This document shows, in pieces, positions 7,742 through 15,319 of a stretch of 61,911 bases of DNA. The notes under the pieces are model-generated. The model was not told the DNA's origin. It searched no databases and worked only from the letters and a program-made list of their open reading frames with translations. Source of the DNA: Mycobacterium sp. (GTDB lineage Bacteria > Actinomycetota > Actinomycetes > Mycobacteriales > Mycobacteriaceae); NCBI RefSeq assembly GCF_019247635.1, contig NZ_JAFBAR010000029.1, positions 1 to 61,911 on the forward strand, in the 5' to 3' direction. How positions within the stretch are numbered: position 1 is the first letter of the stretch; each line of letters starts with the position of its first letter. The position numbers were made by a program, and so were the translations under genes.

Positions 7742-8833
7742 GTGACAGACGTTGAGCACCCTTCCCGCGCGGCCGGCGTGTTGGCAATGCTGACCGATCC
7801 CGACTTGCGGGACGAGTTGGACCGGGTCGCCGCCGCCGTCAACATCCGGGTCGTTCATGCCGGATCGGCCAGCAGGAAGACGTGGTTGGGGGCCGCGGCC
7901 GTGGTACTCGACCACGCCGCGGCGGAACAGTACGGGCAGGGCGTGCTGCCGCGTCGTGCCCACGTCAGTGTCCTGACCGCCACCGAGGCCGCTACGACGA
8001 CATGGGCGGCAGCCGTCGCAGTGGGTGCGCGCCATGTGCTCAGGCTGCCCGGGCAGGAGCGGGAACTGATCCGCGAACTCTCCGAAGCGGCGGAATCGGC
8101 CCGTGACGACACGCTTCGGGGCGCGGTCGTCGCCGTCCTCGGGGGCTGTGGCGGCGCCGGCGCCTCTCTGTTCGCGGTCGCGTTGGCGCAAACTGCCGCC
8201 GACACGCTACTGGTGGATCTTGATCCCTGGGGCGGCGGCATCGATCTGTTAGTGGGCGGGGAAACCGCGCCCGGCGTGCGGTGGCCTGATCTGGCGCTAC
8301 AGGGCGGACGGTTGACCTGGTCCGCGGTGCGCGAGGCGCTGCCCCGGCACCGGGGAACCAGCGTGCTGTCGGGCGTCCGGCGCGGGTATGAGCTGGACCC
8401 CGAGCCGGTGGATGCCGTCGTCGATGCCGGCCGGCGCGGGGGAGTTGTGGTGGTCTGCGATCTGCCCCGACGGCTGACCGAAGCCGCTCAGGCCGCCCTG
8501 GACAACGCCGATCTGGTCGTTCTGCTCAGCCCGTGCAACGTGCGGGCCTGCGCGTCCACCGCGACGATCGCTCCCGTGTTGACCGCGATCAATCCCCACC
8601 TCGGGCTGGTGGTGCGGGGGCCGGCACCCGGGGGATTGCGGGCCGCCGAGTTCGCCGACATCGTCGGCCTGCCATTGCTGACGTCGATGAGGGCGCAGCC
8701 GGGTCTAGTCGAGCAGTTGGAACACGGCGGTCTGCGATTGCGTCGTCGCTCTCCGCTGGCTGTGGCGGCCCGACGGGTGCTCGCCGTGCTGCCACAGTCC
8801 GTTTCGGGTAGGGCTTCGGGACGCGCGGCGTGA
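7742..8833 (+). CDS. ssd: Ssd/TadZ (CpaE-like), MinD/ParA-family protein of the Tad locus
   Basis: 363 residues from GTG 7742, 183 bases after the 6C RNA; upstream in-frame starts run into the sRNA region and are unlikely. An N-terminal receiver-like domain (MLTDPDLRDELDRVAAAVNI...) precedes a ParA/MinD-type ATPase fold (from about residue 130). The deviant Walker A is GGCGGAGASLFAVAL: the Lys residues that define active MinD P-loops are absent. VDLDPWGGGIDLLVGGE follows. H37Rv Rv3660c is described as a septum-site-determining homologue (Ssd), but its position at the head of a tad operon matches CpaE/TadZ, which localises the pilus machine. The stop overlaps tadA as GTGA. Confidence 0.88.
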   Translation: MTDVEHPSRAAGVLAMLTDPDLRDELDRVAAAVNIRVVHAGSASRKTWLGAAAVVLDHAAAEQYGQGVLPRRAHVSVLTATEAATTTWAAAVAVGARHVLRLPGQERELIRELSEAAESARDDTLRGAVVAVLGGCGGAGASLFAVALAQTAADTLLVDLDPWGGGIDLLVGGETAPGVRWPDLALQGGRLTWSAVREALPRHRGTSVLSGVRRGYELDPEPVDAVVDAGRRGGVVVVCDLPRRLTEAAQAALDNADLVVLLSPCNVRACASTATIAPVLTAINPHLGLVVRGPAPGGLRAAEFADIVGLPLLTSMRAQPGLVEQLEHGGLRLRRRSPLAVAARRVLAVLPQSVSGRASGRAA

Positions 8834-9993
8834 CCGGCACGTTGATCGACCGGGTCCGTGAGCGACTCGCCACAGAGTCCGGCCCGCTGCGCCCCAACGT
8901 GGTGGCCGCCGCGATCCGGGCCGAGTCCGGTGGCGTGCTCGGTGACACCGAGGTGTTGGCCAACCTTCGGGTGTTGCAGACCGAGCTGACCGGCGCCGGC
9001 ATCCTGGAGCCGCTGCTGAGTGCGGACGGCACTACCGACGTCTTGGTCACCGCGCCCGATGCGGTGTGGGTGGACGACGGAAACGGGTTGCAGCGCAGTC
9101 AGATTCGGTTTGCCGACGAAGCGGCTGTGCGACGGCTGGCGCAACGGCTGGCCTTGCTCGCCGGTCGCCGACTCGACGACGCACAACCCTGGGTGGACGG
9201 CCAGCTGACGGGTATCGGCGCCGGCGCGTTCGCGGTGCGGCTGCACGCGGTGTTACCCCCGGTGGCGGCGCAGGGCACGTGTCTATCGCTGCGAGTGTTG
9301 CGGCCGGCCACGCAGGACCTGGCCGCGCTGATAGCGGCGGGCACGATCGATCCCCAGGCCGGCGTCCTGGTCGCCGAGATCATCGCGGCGCGGCTCGCGT
9401 TCCTGGTGTGCGGTGGCACGGGGGCCGGCAAAACGACCCTCTTGGCGGCGATGCTGGGCGCCGTTTCGCCCGCTGAGCGGATCGTCTGCGTCGAGGACGC
9501 CGCCGAGCTCGCCCCGCGACACCCGCATCTGGTCAAGCTGGTCGCGCGGTGCGCCAACGTCGAAGGCGTCGGCGAGGTCCCACTGCGCGAACTCGTCCGC
9601 CAGGCGCTGCGGATGCGACCCGACCGCATTGTGGTCGGTGAGGTCCGGGGCGCCGAAGTGGTTGACCTGCTTGCCGCCCTCAACACCGGGCATGACGGCG
9701 GGGCGGGCACGGTGCACGCCAATAGTCCCGGCGAGGTCCCGGCCCGCCTGGAGGCGCTCGGTGCCCTTGGCGGCCTGGATCGGGCCGCGTTGCACAGCCA
9801 GCTTGCCGCCGCGGTTCAGGTGCTGCTGCATGTCGCGCGGGACGGGAATGGGCGACGACGGTTGCGCGAGGTCGCCGTCCTGCGCCGAACGGATGGGCCG
9901 GTCAAGGCGGTCCCGGTGTGGCACGCCGATCGCGGAGTGACCGGCGAGGAGGCCGATTTGCGGCGATTGCTGTCCAGCCGGGGCTCGGTATGA
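8830..9993 (+). CDS. tadA: TadA-type secretion ATPase (Rv3659c-like)
   Basis: 387-residue type II/IV secretion system (GspE/CpaF) hexameric ATPase that powers pilus assembly at the inner membrane. Visible motifs: Walker A GGTGAGKTTL near residue 195, the Asp-box region VCVEDAAELAP, His-box-like HPHLVKL, Walker B/RMRPDRIVVGEVRG, and GTVHANSP late in the domain. The GTG start at 8830 overlaps the ssd stop and its own stop overlaps tadB as ATGA. It is slightly longer than the H37Rv protein I remember (352 residues). Confidence 0.92.
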   Translation: MTGTLIDRVRERLATESGPLRPNVVAAAIRAESGGVLGDTEVLANLRVLQTELTGAGILEPLLSADGTTDVLVTAPDAVWVDDGNGLQRSQIRFADEAAVRRLAQRLALLAGRRLDDAQPWVDGQLTGIGAGAFAVRLHAVLPPVAAQGTCLSLRVLRPATQDLAALIAAGTIDPQAGVLVAEIIAARLAFLVCGGTGAGKTTLLAAMLGAVSPAERIVCVEDAAELAPRHPHLVKLVARCANVEGVGEVPLRELVRQALRMRPDRIVVGEVRGAEVVDLLAALNTGHDGGAGTVHANSPGEVPARLEALGALGGLDRAALHSQLAAAVQVLLHVARDGNGRRRLREVAVLRRTDGPVKAVPVWHADRGVTGEEADLRRLLSSRGSV

Positions 9994-10772
9994 ACGGTGT
10001 CGCGCTGATGCTTGCCCTTGCGCTGCTGGTGTTGCCTTCGTCGCCACGGCGCCGCCTGGCCTCGGTTGGTCGGGGTCGGTCGATCGGCGTACGTGGGGTC
10101 GGTTGTTGCGCCGGGTGCATCGCCGCTGCCGCTGTGCTCGTGTTGCCGCTGACGACGATCCTGGCCGCGGCGGTGCTGGGCGCGACCGCGACCGTGCGTT
10201 ACCGTCGTCGCCGCCGCGGGCGCCGCAGCACCGAGGAAGGCCACGCCCTAGAGACCGCGCTCGATGTGCTGGTGGGTGAATTGCGGGTAGGTGCTCATCC
10301 GGTGCGGGCGTTTGAGGTCGCCGCCGACGAAACCGACGGCGCGGTAGCCGTCTGCCTGCGCGGCGTCGCGGCGCGCGCGAGGCTGGGCGCCGACGTAACC
10401 GCGGGACTGCGGGCGTCGGCCCGGTCGTCGGCGCTGTCGGCACGCTGGGAACGACTCGCCGTGTACTGGCAGCTGGCCAGCCAACACGGGCTGGCGATCG
10501 CCACCCTGATGCGGGCCGCGCAATGCGATATCGCCGAGCGGCAGCGATTTTCGGCGCGAGTGACATCCGGAATGGCCGGCGCTCGCGCCACGGCCGCGAT
10601 CCTGGCGGGCCTGCCTGTGCTCGGGGTCGCGCTTGGTCAGTTGATCGGGGCTCGACCGTTGCGTTTCCTTTTGGGCGGGCACGCCGGCGGGTGGCTACTC
10701 GTGGCCGGGGTGACACTGGCCTGCGGCGGGCTGCTGTGGTCGGACCGGATCACCGATCGGGTCCAGCTATGA
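9990..10772 (+). CDS. tadB: TadB-like pilus assembly membrane protein (Rv3658c-like)
   Basis: 260 residues from ATG 9990, coupled to tadA by ATGA. A short N-terminal hydrophobic pair is followed by an arginine-rich segment ([13 protein letters not shown]), a cytosolic T2SSF domain (ALDVLVGELRVGAHPVRAFEVAADE...) and two C-terminal membrane helices (AAILAGLPVLGVALGQLIG and LLVAGVTLACGGLLW). This is the usual layout of TadB, the inner-membrane platform that works with TadA. Confidence 0.87.
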   Translation: MNGVALMLALALLVLPSSPRRRLASVGRGRSIGVRGVGCCAGCIAAAAVLVLPLTTILAAAVLGATATVRYRRRRRGRRSTEEGHALETALDVLVGELRVGAHPVRAFEVAADETDGAVAVCLRGVAARARLGADVTAGLRASARSSALSARWERLAVYWQLASQHGLAIATLMRAAQCDIAERQRFSARVTSGMAGARATAAILAGLPVLGVALGQLIGARPLRFLLGGHAGGWLLVAGVTLACGGLLWSDRITDRVQL

Positions 10773-10809
10773 GCCACCAGCAAGCGCCGGAACGAGCCGG
10801 AGGCGAGCC

Positions 10810-11400
10810 ATGAGCGCAACGGCGCTGCTGCTTGCGATCGCGTTGTGGTTCGGGCCCGGCCCGGCGGTGGTGCGTGCACGCGCAGGCACGCCGACGCGTG
10901 ACATCCGGCCCCGGCCGCAGCTGTCCCGGGCACCCGACCCGCTGGCGGTCGCGTCCAGCCTGGACGTTTTGGCGGTGTGCCTGGGTGCTGGCATGGCCGT
11001 GTCCGCCGCCGCGGCCGCGACGGCTGCATCGGCGCCGCCGCGGTTAGCCGGCGTGTTGCGGCGCGCCTCCGACCTGCTGGCGTTGGGATCCGACCCGGCT
11101 ATCGCGTGGTCGCGACCGCCGAATCCGCCGGGCGGATCGATCGACCCGCAGACCGATGCGCTGTTGCGGCTGGCTCGGCGATCGGCGTCGTCCGGCGCGG
11201 CGCTGGCCAGTGGCGTCGCCGAACTGGCCGCCGAGTATCGCCAGGACGCCGGGCACGCGGCGGCGGCAGCCGCCGAGCGGGCCGGGGTGCTGATCGCGGG
11301 CCCGCTGGGCCTGTGCTTTCTGCCGGCGTTCGTCTGCCTGGGCATCGTCCCCGTGGTGGCCGGGTTGGCCGGTGATGTGCTGCAGTCGGGGTTTCTGTGA
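10810..11400 (+). CDS. tadC: TadC-like pilus assembly membrane protein (Rv3657c-like)
   Basis: 196 residues from ATG 10810, preceded by GGAGGCGAGCC. Second T2SSF-type platform protein: an N-terminal membrane helix, a cytosolic helical domain (LDVLAVCLGAGMAVSAAAAATAA...), and C-terminal helices (VLIAGPLGLCFLPAFVCLGIVPVVAGLAG). It is shorter than classical TadC, as in other actinobacterial loci. It pairs with TadB under the ATPase. The stop is 18 bases before the pilin gene. Confidence 0.83.
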   Translation: MSATALLLAIALWFGPGPAVVRARAGTPTRDIRPRPQLSRAPDPLAVASSLDVLAVCLGAGMAVSAAAAATAASAPPRLAGVLRRASDLLALGSDPAIAWSRPPNPPGGSIDPQTDALLRLARRSASSGAALASGVAELAAEYRQDAGHAAAAAAERAGVLIAGPLGLCFLPAFVCLGIVPVVAGLAGDVLQSGFL

Positions 11401-11418
11401 AACAAAGGAAGGAATGTA

Positions 11419-11622
11419 TTGGTGGTCAACATGTTTCGCGTGCTCGTCGCTCGCATGGTGGTGCTGGCGTCCGACGAATCCGGTATGTCCACGGTCGAGT
11501 ACGCGATCGGGACGATCGCCGCGGCGGCCTTCGGCGCGATTCTTTACACCGTCGTCACCGGCCACTCCATCGTGTCGGCGCTGACCAACATCATCGGTCG
11601 CGCGCTCAGTACCAAGGTCTGA
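11419..11622 (+). CDS. Flp-type pilin, DUF4244 (Rv3656c-like)
   Basis: 67-residue major-pilin candidate. After about 20 leader residues comes ESG, then MSTVEYAIGTIAAAAFGAILYTVV: a class III (type IV-like) prepilin with cleavage predicted after Gly and the conserved Glu at +5. Start uncertain: TTG 11419, GTG 11422 and ATG 11431 are in frame, and AAAGGAAGGA at 11403-11412 is best spaced for the first two. It lies between tadC and two pseudopilin genes. No prepilin peptidase is encoded in the window. Confidence 0.85.
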   Translation: MVVNMFRVLVARMVVLASDESGMSTVEYAIGTIAAAAFGAILYTVVTGHSIVSALTNIIGRALSTKV

Positions 11623-11948
11623 CTGATAGTGCCGGCGCGAGCACGGTTGAGGCCGCGTTCGCGATCGCCGCGCTGGTGGTGGTGCTGGTGTTGTGCCTTG
11701 CGGGCATCACCGCGCTGTCGATGCAGGTGCGTTGCGTCGACGCGGCCCGCGAGGCCGCGCGACTGGCTGCCCGCGGTGACGAACGGTCGGCCCTGGACGC
11801 AGCCCGCCGTGTCGCGCCCGCTGGCGCGCGGGTACAACTGCGCCGGGACGGGGATGTGCTGGTCGCCACGGTGGTGGCACGCTCAAAGCTGTTGCCCAAG
11901 CTGGACATTGCCGCCAGGGCGGTCTCTGCCGCGGAAACTTCGAGATGA
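11619..11948 (+). CDS. TadE-like pseudopilin (Rv3655c-like), apparent CTG start
   Basis: 109 residues. The motif AGASTVEAAFAIAALVVVLVL is a pseudopilin N-terminus with predicted cleavage after Gly and Glu at +5, followed by a TadE-like domain (MQVRCVDAAREAARLAARGD). There is no in-frame ATG, GTG or TTG between 11397 and this motif. The only plausible initiator is CTG at 11619, which overlaps the pilin stop as CTGA, the same geometry as the ATGA/GTGA junctions in this operon. H37Rv Rv3655c is reported as an exported protein affecting macrophage apoptosis; whether that applies here is unknown. Confidence 0.78.
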   Translation: MTDSAGASTVEAAFAIAALVVVLVLCLAGITALSMQVRCVDAAREAARLAARGDERSALDAARRVAPAGARVQLRRDGDVLVATVVARSKLLPKLDIAARAVSAAETSR

Positions 11949-12273
11949 TCGCGGCTCGGCCACCGTCGTCGCGGTGGCGATGGTCGCGGTGCTGTTGTGC
12001 ATCACCGGTGCAGGCGCGTACCTGGGTTCGGTGGTGGTGGCGCGGCACCGGGCCCAGGCTGCCGCCGATCTGGCCGCGTTGGCCGCCGCCGCGTGGCTAC
12101 CGCACGGCAACGAATCGGCCTGCGCCCGTGCAGCATCAATAGCCAGCGAGATGCGGGTCGGCACCACCCGCTGCGAGGTGCAGGGTCTCGACGTGGTGGT
12201 TACTGTCCAGGTGGCGGTTGCTTTCGGGGGCGCCGCTCGCGCCGCAGCGCGGGCCGGACCGGATATGCCGTAG
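11908..12273 (+). CDS. Rv3654c-like minor pseudopilin (TadG/helicase-secretion-neighbourhood type)
   Basis: 121 residues if started at TTG 11908, which keeps the leader (about 15 residues) before DRGSATVVAVAMVAVLLC. Later starts at GTG 11974 or ATG 11980, as I recall for the short H37Rv annotation, would delete the processing site. The cleavage-like Gly is followed by SATVV, so Glu at +5 is replaced by Val, as in tip-type minor pseudopilins. The rest (YLGSVVVARHRAQAAADLAALAAA) is typical of the family. It overlaps the preceding gene by 41 bases and ends the tad operon, converging on the Rv3651-like gene 4 bases away. Confidence 0.75.
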   Translation: MPPGRSLPRKLRDDRGSATVVAVAMVAVLLCITGAGAYLGSVVVARHRAQAAADLAALAAAAWLPHGNESACARAASIASEMRVGTTRCEVQGLDVVVTVQVAVAFGGAARAAARAGPDMP

Positions 12274-12277
12274 GCGA

Positions 12278-13315
12278 TCAGGATGTGTCGTCGTGCTCGG
12301 CAGTTGACAGCCCCGAATCGGCGAGTTCTTCTTCACTGGGCAACCGCAGCGAAACTAGACCAGCGAACGTATCGGGCTCCAGCTCAATCCGGTTGACCGT
12401 GACGTGTACCGGCACCCAATCGTCATCGAATCCCCGCATCCGCAGTACGCGGCCCGCTGCCCCGCTGGCGAATTCCTTTGTCATGGAAGCCATCACGGGC
12501 TCATCGTCGGGGTGTACCCGTGGTCGGTCGGATTCCCCGCGCCAGTCGTAGAAGGTGCACGGGTCATCGAGCCATTTAAGCAACGTCCAATTGTTGAGGT
12601 CGACGAGCGCGCGGTGAACTCCAGCCTGGGCCAGCCCGTTGAGGATTCGTTGTGCCAAATCGTCGGTGGCGACCACGGGGCCCTTGCGCTCGGCGCGCCA
12701 GTTCATTGCCCGCGCGACCAGGTTGTCTTTGCCGTCGACTCCGGGTTCCAGCGCGGTGCGGGCGACGAAGCCGATGCGGATTGGGTTCCCCTGCCAATCA
12801 GTGATATCCCATGTGCTGCATAAACTTTGGCCAGGCCGGGCTCGCACTGCCATGGCAAGCACCTTGGTTTCGTTCGGATTGAGCTCGCGTGACGGAAGGT
12901 CTTCGGCGAACGCCCTGCCAAAGGTGACTTCGACATCGGGATTCTTGCCGCTGTTGGCCAGCGACTCCCGGGTATCGGTTGCGACCCCGACCGTCAGGTC
13001 CCACTTGAGCGGACCGGGTGTGGGTCGTTCGGGCGGTTCCTCGTCGGCCGGGCCGGTCCACACGTGCACACCGTGGGTGCACCCGTCGCTCATTATCACG
13101 GGTTCGGTGCGGATCACGCGGTCACGCTTGGGCGTAATGCTGGTCAGGCTCTGGCCGGTCCGCAGCGACTCGGCGATCGCGGTCCGAACGGCCGACAGGT
13201 AGGGACTGCGACGCAGGAACGTGGTGATCGGCACGAGGTTCTTCAGCTGACGCCCTTGCGCCACCACAGCGGGCTCTTCACCCAGCGTCTCCACGAGCAA
13301 CCAGTCGTGGGCCAT
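12278..13315 (-). CDS. Rv3651-like protein (RLP family, PAS/GAF-like)
   Basis: 345 residues, the same length as H37Rv Rv3651, starting MAHDWLLVETLGEEPAVVA. Structural work on Rv3651 described a three-domain protein with PAS-like parts and named the group Rv3651-like proteins; no enzyme activity is known. It is soluble, without signal peptide or membrane helix. Recognisable stretches include AMNWRAERKGPVVATDDLAQRILN and FYDWRGESDRP. In H37Rv, PE_PGRS60/61 separate this gene from Rv3654c. Here it abuts the pilus operon tail-to-tail. Confidence 0.85.
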   Translation of the reverse strand: MAHDWLLVETLGEEPAVVAQGRQLKNLVPITTFLRRSPYLSAVRTAIAESLRTGQSLTSITPKRDRVIRTEPVIMSDGCTHGVHVWTGPADEEPPERPTPGPLKWDLTVGVATDTRESLANSGKNPDVEVTFGRAFAEDLPSRELNPNETKVLAMAVRARPGQSLCSTWDITDWQGNPIRIGFVARTALEPGVDGKDNLVARAMNWRAERKGPVVATDDLAQRILNGLAQAGVHRALVDLNNWTLLKWLDDPCTFYDWRGESDRPRVHPDDEPVMASMTKEFASGAAGRVLRMRGFDDDWVPVHVTVNRIELEPDTFAGLVSLRLPSEEELADSGLSTAEHDDTS

Positions 13316-13440
13316 AGCGCCTATGGTACTGATCTGGGGAGGCCGCGCAGATCCTGCGGGACGCTGCTATCGGGCCGAGGTTCCCGATCGATGGTCTGAT
13401 CAGCGGCCGAAACCCGTTGTGAGACATGCCGGCTGGCGGA

Positions 13441-13752
13441 TCAAGCCAGCAGATCCCGGACCGCCGATACGTTGGAGGCTTCGGTAGCCGCATACGATGT
13501 CGCGGTTCCGGACAGCGCCTGCACAAACTGGTCGTGGAGCGCCGCCAGTTGGGCGCCGAACTGCTGGTAACCCTGGGCGTGGGCGTTAAACGCCGCGGCG
13601 GCCACCGCCGAAACCCCATCCGCGGCCGCCGCCAGGGACGCGGTTGTCGGGGCTGCCGCGGCCTCGTTGGCTTCGCTGAGCGTCGAACCGATCTGTGCCA
13701 GATTATTGGCGGCCGCCGTCACGGACTCCGGGGTCGCCGATACGAACGACAT
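13441..13752 (-). CDS. PE family protein
   Basis: 103-residue stand-alone PE domain: MSFVSATPESVTAAANNL start, Pro at residue 8 and Glu at residue 9, alpha-helical Ala-rich sequence, and the YxxxE-like secretion signal near the C-terminus (SYAATEAS). PE proteins are exported by ESX type VII systems, usually with a PPE partner; no PPE gene lies nearby. AGGGAGGTGTC lies just upstream on the coding strand. It occupies the place of PE33 (Rv3650) relative to Rv3651 and the helicase, and the neighbouring PE_PGRS gene has a similar N-terminus, suggesting local duplication. Confidence 0.9.
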   Translation of the reverse strand: MSFVSATPESVTAAANNLAQIGSTLSEANEAAAAPTTASLAAAADGVSAVAAAAFNAHAQGYQQFGAQLAALHDQFVQALSGTATSYAATEASNVSAVRDLLA

Positions 13753-14164
13753 CTGACACCTCCCTGACCGGATTGGGGCGAACGGCTGCGCGACGCGTTG
13801 TGGGTTTCAGACCATTATTGTCCACCCGTCGGGTGTCTGGCACCGCGTTTTCTCGTGGATTGCCCGCAAAGCATCGTTGACCTGGGACGTTCCGGACAAT
13901 ATTAATCTTGGCCGCGGCATCATAGCCGACGCACAGCGTCGGCTCCGACGTTTGCGAATATGCCCGCGACCAGGTACTTTCCTGCTGTACCCGGGTTTGT
14001 CGGGGTTCGCGAGCGGCTCGATGTAGTCCGACCGCTCGCCGCACTTTTTGATGGCATTGCTTCAGCAGCGAGGCAGTGCGCTCCTGGCCGCCACGCCGCA
14101 GATCCGTGTAAGTCGACCGTCGAGGGGTCGGTCGCCATCCGACGGATTGCGTAGCGTGACTCGG
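13753..14164 (-). other. 412-base gap between PE and PE_PGRS genes; contains a T-tailed hairpin
   Basis: No convincing gene. The part near 13753-13910 has lower GC and probably holds the PE promoter. Inverted arms GCGAGCGG (14009-14016) and CCGCTCGC (14032-14039) with a 15-nt loop are followed on the plus strand by CGCACTTTTT, a terminator-like layout, although no plus-strand gene lies upstream. The frame beyond the PE_PGRS stop stays open in a shifted frame (to about 13920), consistent with a lost C-terminal part of that gene. Confidence 0.4.
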
Positions 14165-15319
14165 TTAGCTCCCGGCTGAGGCGCTGCCGGCGATCCCGCC
14201 GGCGGCCGCCGGCGCTTCTTGGCGCGGCGAGCACACCGCCGTCGCCGGCGCTGCCGCAGCTGGTGCCGGACCGACCACGCCACTCATTGACCGGCCGCTG
14301 ACTCCGCCTGAACCGCCCGCGCCCGTCTTCCTGCTAGCACCGCTGACGCCAGCGCTGCCGCTCGTTGCTGGACCACGGGTGTAGTCATTCTTGCCAATTC
14401 CGCCCGCGCCGCCGTCGCCCGTCAAGATCACGCCAGTTCCGCTCAGCGAATGCCGGGGTAAGGCGGCGGCCGGGCGGAACATGGCGACGACTGGCCACAG
14501 CCGCCCGCGTGCGCGATTGACGCCGATGCTTGATCGTGCAGCTCCGCCGGTGCTGCCGTTACCGGCCGCACCGAAGAACACGGCATGTACGCCGGCCCCA
14601 CCGGCTCCCCAGACGGTGCTGACATTGGCGACGCCAGCTGCGCCGGGACCGCCCGCGCCTCTGTCGCCGAACGCCGCGCCAGCGCCGCCGCCGGACCCAC
14701 CCGCAACACGACTGCCGGTTGACCTGGATCCGTCGTCCGCGCGGCCCAGACCAGCGAGCAGGCCGGGGCTGCCGCACGCGCCGCCGGAGCCGCCGGAGCC
14801 GGTGGTGCAGAGGGCGGCGCCACGTTGACCGCGGACCAGGGCACTCAGCAGCCCACCGGTCCCGCCGGTGCCGAACAGCCCCGAAGCCCCTCCGTTGCCG
14901 CCGTTCTGGCCCGGTGCGCCCAAGTGTCCCGGACCCGGGGCCGCGCCGTTGCCGTTAGCGGACCGCTGCGCCAACACCCCGGTGGGCCCCGCGATCACAT
15001 TTGACAGACGCTGCGCGACGGTCTGCAGGGGATCGGCGTTGGCGGCCTCGGCGCTGCTGTACGACGCCGCGCTGGTGGTCACGGCCTGCACGAACTGGTC
15101 GTGAAGTGCCGACACCTGGGCGCCCAGCGCCTGGAATCCCTCGCCGTGGGCAGAAAAAACGGCGGCAACCGCCGTCGAAACTTGGTCCCCCGCCGCGGCC
15201 ATCACACTGGTGGTGGGCATGGCCGCGGCGGCGCTTGCGGCATCAAGCGCAGTCCGGATGCCGGCCAAATTCGTTGCCGACGCGCCCATCCCATCCGGTA
15301 CGACCGAGACGAACGACAT
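14165..15319 (-). CDS. PE_PGRS family protein with decaying, frameshifted tail
   Basis: 384 residues from the ATG at 15317-15319. Residues 1-95 are a normal PE domain (MSFVSVVPDGMGASATNL...HDQFVQAVTTSAASYSSAE), then the GRPLANG-like linker region (VIAGPTGVLAQRSANGNG) and a short PGRS part. The Gly-rich repeat is poor: it contains Cys, Trp, Arg and a non-PGRS block near WPVVAMFRPAAALPRHS, and the last 35 residues (GPAPAAAAPATAV...) look like PGRS read out of frame. The shifted frame gives GSAGDGGVLAA there. Possibly a pseudogene in progress; the PE domain alone may still be exported by ESX-5. Confidence 0.8.
   Translation of the reverse strand: MSFVSVVPDGMGASATNLAGIRTALDAASAAAAMPTTSVMAAAGDQVSTAVAAVFSAHGEGFQALGAQVSALHDQFVQAVTTSAASYSSAEAANADPLQTVAQRLSNVIAGPTGVLAQRSANGNGAAPGPGHLGAPGQNGGNGGASGLFGTGGTGGLLSALVRGQRGAALCTTGSGGSGGACGSPGLLAGLGRADDGSRSTGSRVAGGSGGGAGAAFGDRGAGGPGAAGVANVSTVWGAGGAGVHAVFFGAAGNGSTGGAARSSIGVNRARGRLWPVVAMFRPAAALPRHSLSGTGVILTGDGGAGGIGKNDYTRGPATSGSAGVSGASRKTGAGGSGGVSGRSMSGVVGPAPAAAAPATAVCSPRQEAPAAAGGIAGSASAGS

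Noticed and set aside
7447..7755. A 102-codon frame starting MCIVSITRP upstream of ssd
   Set aside because: It translates straight through the 6C hairpins and their terminator; the structure explains the sequence better.
14009..14049. Hairpin with T-run as a terminator of a plus-strand transcript
   Set aside because: Not called as a terminator because no plus-strand gene or promoter precedes it; kept only as a note in the gap description.
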